DNA from: CAZEJK01 sp964512045
GTDB lineage: Bacteria > Acidobacteriota > Thermoanaerobaculia > Thermoanaerobaculales > Sulfomarinibacteraceae
Length of the DNA stretch: 9,352 nt
Assembly: GCA_964512045.1 (NCBI GenBank)
Contig: CAZEJK010000200.1
Location: forward strand, 1-9,352
Reading direction: 5' to 3'
Position 1 is the first letter of the stretch. Every line of letters starts with the position of its first letter. Positions 6,416 through 9,352 of the stretch are shown one piece after another. Under the pieces are notes generated by a model. That model was not told the DNA's origin. It saw only the letters and a list, made by a program, of their open reading frames with translations, and did no database searches. The translations under genes and the position numbers were made by a program.

Positions 6416-6427
6416 CTGAATGATTCT
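6411..6427. promoter_or_regulatory. Inverted repeat overlapping candidate -10, possible operator
   Basis: AGAATC (6411-6416) and GATTCT (6422-6427) form a perfect 6-bp inverted repeat with a 5-nt centre (TGAAT), spanning the candidate -10 and start site of the oxidase operon. The position would suit a repressor. The sequence does not match a canonical FNR (TTGAT-N4-ATCAA) or Crp box. The regulator is unknown. Confidence 0.4.
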
Positions 6428-6473
6428 CGATGGCACATCACCTGGAGGGGGAGGTGCCGGAAAGGTGCGGAGG

Positions 6474-7826
6474 ATGGACTATCCGGTATGGGACCTGGCG
6501 ATGGGCGGTGGCATGCTGATGGCCATCGTGGCGATCGCCCACGTGATCGTGGCGCACTTCGCCATCGGAGGCGGTCTTGTGCTCGCGGTGAGCGAGACAA
6601 TCTCCGTGCGCCGCGGCGACAACGATCTGCGTGAGCTGGCCAAACGCTCCTCGTTGATGCTGGTTCTGGTATCGACGGTGTTCGGGGCAATATCCGGCGT
6701 CGGGATCTGGGTGGTTGCGGGCCTGGTCTCCCCAGGCGCGATCTCGGCCCTGATCCACAACTACGTCTGGGGATGGGCGATGGAGTGGGTGTTCTTCATC
6801 GTCGAGATCGTTGCCGCACTGATGTACTACCTGACCTGGGACAAGATCTCGAAGAAGGCCCATCTGTGGCTGGCATGGATCTACTTCATCTCCGCCTACA
6901 TGTCACTGGTGGTCATCAACGGCATCATCACGTTCATGCTCACTCCCGGCGAGTGGATGGACACCCGAGCGTTCTGGGACGGCTTCTTCAACCCCACCTA
7001 CTGGCCGAGCCTGGTGCTGCGCACCGGGATCGCCATGCTCATGGCCACCGTGTTCATGGCGCTCGTTGCAGCCACGACGTCGGGCGAGGCTCGCGCACGG
7101 CTCTCCCGTTTCCTCGGGATCTTCCTCGTCATCGGTGTGTTCGTGTCCTACGGGGGCTACCGCTGGTGGGAGGCGATGCTGCCGGAAAGTGCAAAGGCGC
7201 TGTTCGCCGGCGACTCCCCCACCCTCGTCGCGCTCGCTTCCACGCGGTCGTTCCTGCTCTGGGCGCTGACCGCCGCTCTGGTCATCGGCGTCGTGATTCT
7301 GTTGGCGGCGCCCAAGCGGCTCGCTCGGGTCGTACCCGTTCTGGTGCTCATGGTGGCTGCGTTCGCGTTCTTCGGCGGCTACGAGCGGCTCCGCGAGGGC
7401 GTTCGCAAGCCGTTCCTGATCCATGGCTACATGTTCTCGAACGGGCTGACGGTGGATGCGATCGAGACGATCAACGCTGACGGGCTGGCCGCCCACAACG
7501 GCTGGGTGTCCGCTGCCGCCGAGTCCGGCGACACCGTCGAGCTGGGGCGCGCCGTGTACCAGGTCCAGTGCGCCAGCTGCCACACCATCGACGGCTATCA
7601 GGCGATCAGACCGCTGCTGCCCTCAGACACCGACATGATGATCGGGCCGATCTACATGATGTACGAGATGGGCAACGCCTATAGCGAGGCGAGCGCCGAG
7701 GAGCCACTGAACATCCTCGATCTGGACTACCCGTACATGCCGCCGTTCGTCGGCAACGACGAGGAGATGATGGCGCTGGCGGAGTACCTGACGACGCTCG
7801 TGACCGAGCAGGGAGGTGCGGAATGA
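6474..7826 (+). CDS. Cytochrome bd-type oxidase subunit I-like protein with C-terminal cytochrome c domain
   Basis: From ATG 6474 the product is 450 residues. GTG 6465, 10 nt after GGAGG (6450-6454), is an alternative start. About eight membrane helices (16-40, 60-85, 100-121, 130-157, 178-201, 213-228, 255-278, 284-300) precede a soluble cytochrome c domain. CydA features: H23 in AIAHVIVAHFAIGG aligns with E. coli H19 (heme b595 ligand); E104 and E111 in AMEWVFFIVE match E99 and E107; TWDK matches GWDR. Odd: R183 (VLRTGIAM) stands where H186, a heme b558 ligand, is expected. No long quinol Q-loop or GRQPW is seen. The C-terminal domain has CASCH (366-370), and M422 in YPYMPPF is the likely distal ligand. 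Inferred role: membrane O2 reductase subunit taking electrons from cytochrome c, as in cytochrome c-containing (OR-C-like) members of the bd superfamily. Confidence 0.8.
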   Translation: MDYPVWDLAMGGGMLMAIVAIAHVIVAHFAIGGGLVLAVSETISVRRGDNDLRELAKRSSLMLVLVSTVFGAISGVGIWVVAGLVSPGAISALIHNYVWGWAMEWVFFIVEIVAALMYYLTWDKISKKAHLWLAWIYFISAYMSLVVINGIITFMLTPGEWMDTRAFWDGFFNPTYWPSLVLRTGIAMLMATVFMALVAATTSGEARARLSRFLGIFLVIGVFVSYGGYRWWEAMLPESAKALFAGDSPTLVALASTRSFLLWALTAALVIGVVILLAAPKRLARVVPVLVLMVAAFAFFGGYERLREGVRKPFLIHGYMFSNGLTVDAIETINADGLAAHNGWVSAAAESGDTVELGRAVYQVQCASCHTIDGYQAIRPLLPSDTDMMIGPIYMMYEMGNAYSEASAEEPLNILDLDYPYMPPFVGNDEEMMALAEYLTTLVTEQGGAE

Positions 7827-8941
7827 TCGATCTCATCCCGGCAGTCGACCCGGCGGGGATCCCAGGTCCGGCGTGGCTGTTTCACATTCTGCTCGTGTTC
7901 ACGTTCTTCCTCCACCTGCTGTTCATGAACCTGACGCTCGGCGGCAGCATCCTCGGCTTCGTCGCCCACGCTGGCTCTCGGGAAGGCCGCAAGGGCGATC
8001 CGAAGGCCGAGCTGGCGCGCAGGCTCGTTGGCGTCAATACCTACGGGATCTCGCTGACGATCACCACCGGTGTGGCGCCGCTGCTGTTCATCCAGGTGCT
8101 GTACCACGGGTTCTTCTACTCCGCCACGATCCTGCTGGCGGGCGCGTGGTTCACTTTCTTGCTGCTGCTGATGGTCGGCTACTACGCCACCTACCTGTAC
8201 AAGATGCGCGGAGCTCCGGCGAAGGGCCACGGCGGCGGCTGGTGGCTGCTGCTGTCAGGGGTCATGTTCTTCGCGGTGGCCGTCGTCCAGGTCAGCGTGC
8301 AGATCTCCCACTCCCGTCCCGACACCTGGACGGGGCTTGCTGCGAACCCGTGGGCGGTGCTCGGCGATCCCACATTCGTCCCGCGCTTGCTCCACTTCGT
8401 GCTCGCCGGTCTCGGCGTGAGCGCAGCGTTGATGGCGTTTTGGGCCGTCCGTCAGGCAAACCGTGGGATCGACGTCGAGACCAACTCGGCGATCGCCGCC
8501 TATAGCTGGCGGTGGGTGCTGTGGACCACCATCTTGCAGGTTGTGGACGGCTTCGTGCTGCTTCTGCTCCTACCGCGCGAGGTGCTGATCGGGCTGATGT
8601 CCTCCGGCGCCGCGACCCTGATCCCGCTGACCGCGGCGATCCTTCTGGGCATCGGGCTGCTGGTGATGATCGCTCGCACCACCGATCCCACGAAGAGCCC
8701 GGCGCTGGTCACCGGAGTGCTCGGTGCGATGGTGGCCACCATGGCGATCATGGCCATCACCCGGCACCAGGTCCGCACGCTCTACCTGGCGCCGAGCACC
8801 GCCGACCTCGAGTTCCCGATCGTGGCCCAGTGGGGGAACTTCTTCCTGTTCGTCGTGCTCCTCCTCGCCGGCCTCGCCACCGTGGCGTGGATGGTGCGCA
8901 ACACGCTGAACAGCCCGGCTTCGGGAGAGGAAGCGGCGTAA
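7823..8941 (+). CDS. Second membrane subunit of the bd-type oxidase, CydA-like
   Basis: A 372-residue, strongly hydrophobic protein. Its ATG overlaps the stop of the upstream gene (ATGA, 7823-7826), with GGGAGG (7811-7816) 6 nt before it, so the two are translationally coupled. The N-terminal helix FLHLLFMNLTLGGSILGF (29-46) resembles the first helix of CydA (YHFLFVPLTLGMAF) and the matching helix of its neighbour, with H31 at the H19 position. H191 in PRLLHFVLAGLGV resembles the E. coli H186 context (VKFVHTVASG), the ligand missing from subunit I. Other histidines near membrane segments are H21, H95 (LYHGFF) and H315 (TRHQVR). About nine helices are seen. It is not a recognisable CydB; a CydA-derived partner subunit fits better. 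Inferred role: half of a heterodimeric oxidase core, possibly carrying part of the heme set. It could otherwise be an electron-transfer complex that does not reduce O2. Confidence 0.7.
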   Translation: MIDLIPAVDPAGIPGPAWLFHILLVFTFFLHLLFMNLTLGGSILGFVAHAGSREGRKGDPKAELARRLVGVNTYGISLTITTGVAPLLFIQVLYHGFFYSATILLAGAWFTFLLLLMVGYYATYLYKMRGAPAKGHGGGWWLLLSGVMFFAVAVVQVSVQISHSRPDTWTGLAANPWAVLGDPTFVPRLLHFVLAGLGVSAALMAFWAVRQANRGIDVETNSAIAAYSWRWVLWTTILQVVDGFVLLLLLPREVLIGLMSSGAATLIPLTAAILLGIGLLVMIARTTDPTKSPALVTGVLGAMVATMAIMAITRHQVRTLYLAPSTADLEFPIVAQWGNFFLFVVLLLAGLATVAWMVRNTLNSPASGEEAA

Positions 8942-8956
8942 GGAGTTTTGAATCGG

Positions 8957-8981
8957 AGTGAAGAGTGAAGAGTGAAGAGTG
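8957..8981 (+). repeat. Heptanucleotide tandem repeat AGTGAAG
   Basis: About 3.6 exact copies of AGTGAAG run from 8957 to 8981, between the operon stop codon and the terminator stem. Such a short perfect array can change in length by slippage. Its place in the 3' untranslated region makes an effect on the proteins unlikely. Confidence 0.85.
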
Positions 8982-9012
8982 CCCCCTCCCGGCCGGGACG
9001 GGGGCTTCTTTG
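8981..9012 (+). terminator. Rho-independent terminator of the oxidase operon
   Basis: GCCCCC-TCCCGG pairs with CCGGGA-(C)-GGGGGC, a stem of about 12 bp with one bulged base at 8981-9005, followed by TTCTTTG. It begins 40 nt after the stop of the second oxidase gene, as expected for the operon end. Confidence 0.85.
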
Positions 9013-9059
9013 TGTGGTGGTTCTGGCACGGGCGTTGGGTGGTGAGCGGCTCTGATATC

Positions 9060-9142
9060 CACGTCTTCGGGAATCCGAGGCATCATGCCGGGAGCCGGGG
9101 AGCCGCGATCCGGCTGCCGGGGCAGGGACCGCGACCGGAGCC
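9060..9142 (+). repeat. Dispersed repeat family 2, copy B
   Basis: Starts CACGTCTTCGGGAATCCGAG and continues through AGCCGCGATCCGGCTGCC to GGGACCGCGACCGGAGCC. It aligns along its length with the minus strand of 1785-1860, and its first 25 nt with 5760-5786. It occupies the non-coding stretch after the operon terminator (9013-9352), where I see no gene, only repeats. Confidence 0.6.
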
Positions 9143-9174
9143 CGCCACCGGGGCCGGGTCGCCGTCGTTCTCCC

Positions 9175-9194
9175 ACGGGATCTCTCCGCTCGCC
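9175..9194 (+). repeat. 20-nt dispersed repeat (family 3), copy 2
   Basis: ACGGGATCTCTCCGCTCGCC is identical to 5939-5958. A family-1 repeat follows after about 60 nt, the same arrangement as on the other side of the oxidase operon. Confidence 0.75.
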
Positions 9195-9255
9195 GTGATG
9201 CTCTGGAGGCTCACGGTTGGCGCATGCTGGCCTGACGCGCTGACAGCCCACGACA

Positions 9256-9272
9256 GCTCGGTCGAGATGACG
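9256..9272 (+). repeat. Dispersed repeat family 1, copy 4
   Basis: GCTCGGTCGAGATGACG is identical to the first part of the gap-edge repeats, starting at their second base. It is about 60 nt downstream of the family-3 copy at 9175. Confidence 0.75.
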
Positions 9273-9325
9273 AGGCTCGCGATTGGCAGGGAGATACTCC
9301 CGGTGCGGACCTGCCTGCAGCCGCA

Positions 9326-9340
9326 CGGTCGCGATGACGG
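9326..9340 (+). repeat. Dispersed repeat family 1, copy 5 (diverged)
   Basis: CGGTCGCGATGACGG differs from the core CGGTCGAGATGACGG at one base. It lies 70 nt after copy 4, like the roughly 80-nt spacing between copies 2 and 3. Confidence 0.5.
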
Positions 9341-9352
9341 AGCTTGTGCCGA

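Noticed and set aside
5654..6436. Minus-strand extension of the ankyrin gene to a start at 6436, giving a 702-codon frame
   Set aside because: The extension passes through 100 N and the dispersed repeats, has no protein-like composition, and a good ribosome site plus signal peptide mark the start at 5653.
8757..9326. 189-codon minus-strand frame at the right end
   Set aside because: It overlaps the oxidase gene, the terminator and repeats, with no recognisable domain or ribosome site.

Overview
The window is high-GC bacterial DNA with short intergenic spaces, good Shine-Dalgarno sites and an ATGA-overlapping gene pair. A run of exactly 100 N (6040-6139) shows it comes from a scaffolded draft or metagenome assembly. 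A ChoD-like (cholesterol-oxidase-type) GMC oxidoreductase, a large acyl-CoA dehydrogenase and a MarR regulator would suit an actinobacterium or another high-GC soil or marine lineage. No rRNA or tRNA is present, so the taxonomy is inference.

Left third (1-2398): a partial ChoD-like flavoprotein runs off the left edge on the minus strand. It is divergent from an aldo/keto reductase (607-1593). The shared 200-bp upstream region holds two clear inverted repeats. A 373-bp gap with a diverged dispersed repeat follows, then a MarR-family regulator (1967-2398).

Middle (2399-5653): a 566-residue acyl-CoA dehydrogenase-family protein (2463-4163) lies just downstream of marR in the same direction. A perfect 14-bp palindrome, GTTCGTATACGAAC, lies in front of it, and a near-identical copy overlaps the translation-initiation region of marR. 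This pair is the probable MarR operator and links the regulator to the dehydrogenase. Convergent to this pair is a minus-strand gene for an exported protein with an unrecognised N-terminal domain and C-terminal ankyrin repeats (4328-5653).

Right part (5654-9352): a repeat-rich 0.8-kb intergenic region contains the assembly gap. It precedes a two-gene operon (6474-8941) that reads as a divergent cytochrome bd-type oxygen reductase. Its first subunit is CydA-like with a C-terminal cytochrome c domain (CASCH). Its second subunit is also CydA-like at its N-terminus and does not look like an ordinary CydB. The operon ends in a strong rho-independent terminator. The flanks of the operon carry the same pair of short repeats with almost the same spacing.

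The most interesting items are the cytochrome c-fused bd-type oxidase with apparently redistributed heme ligands, the paired MarR palindromes, and three dispersed intergenic repeat families, one of which flanks the assembly gap.
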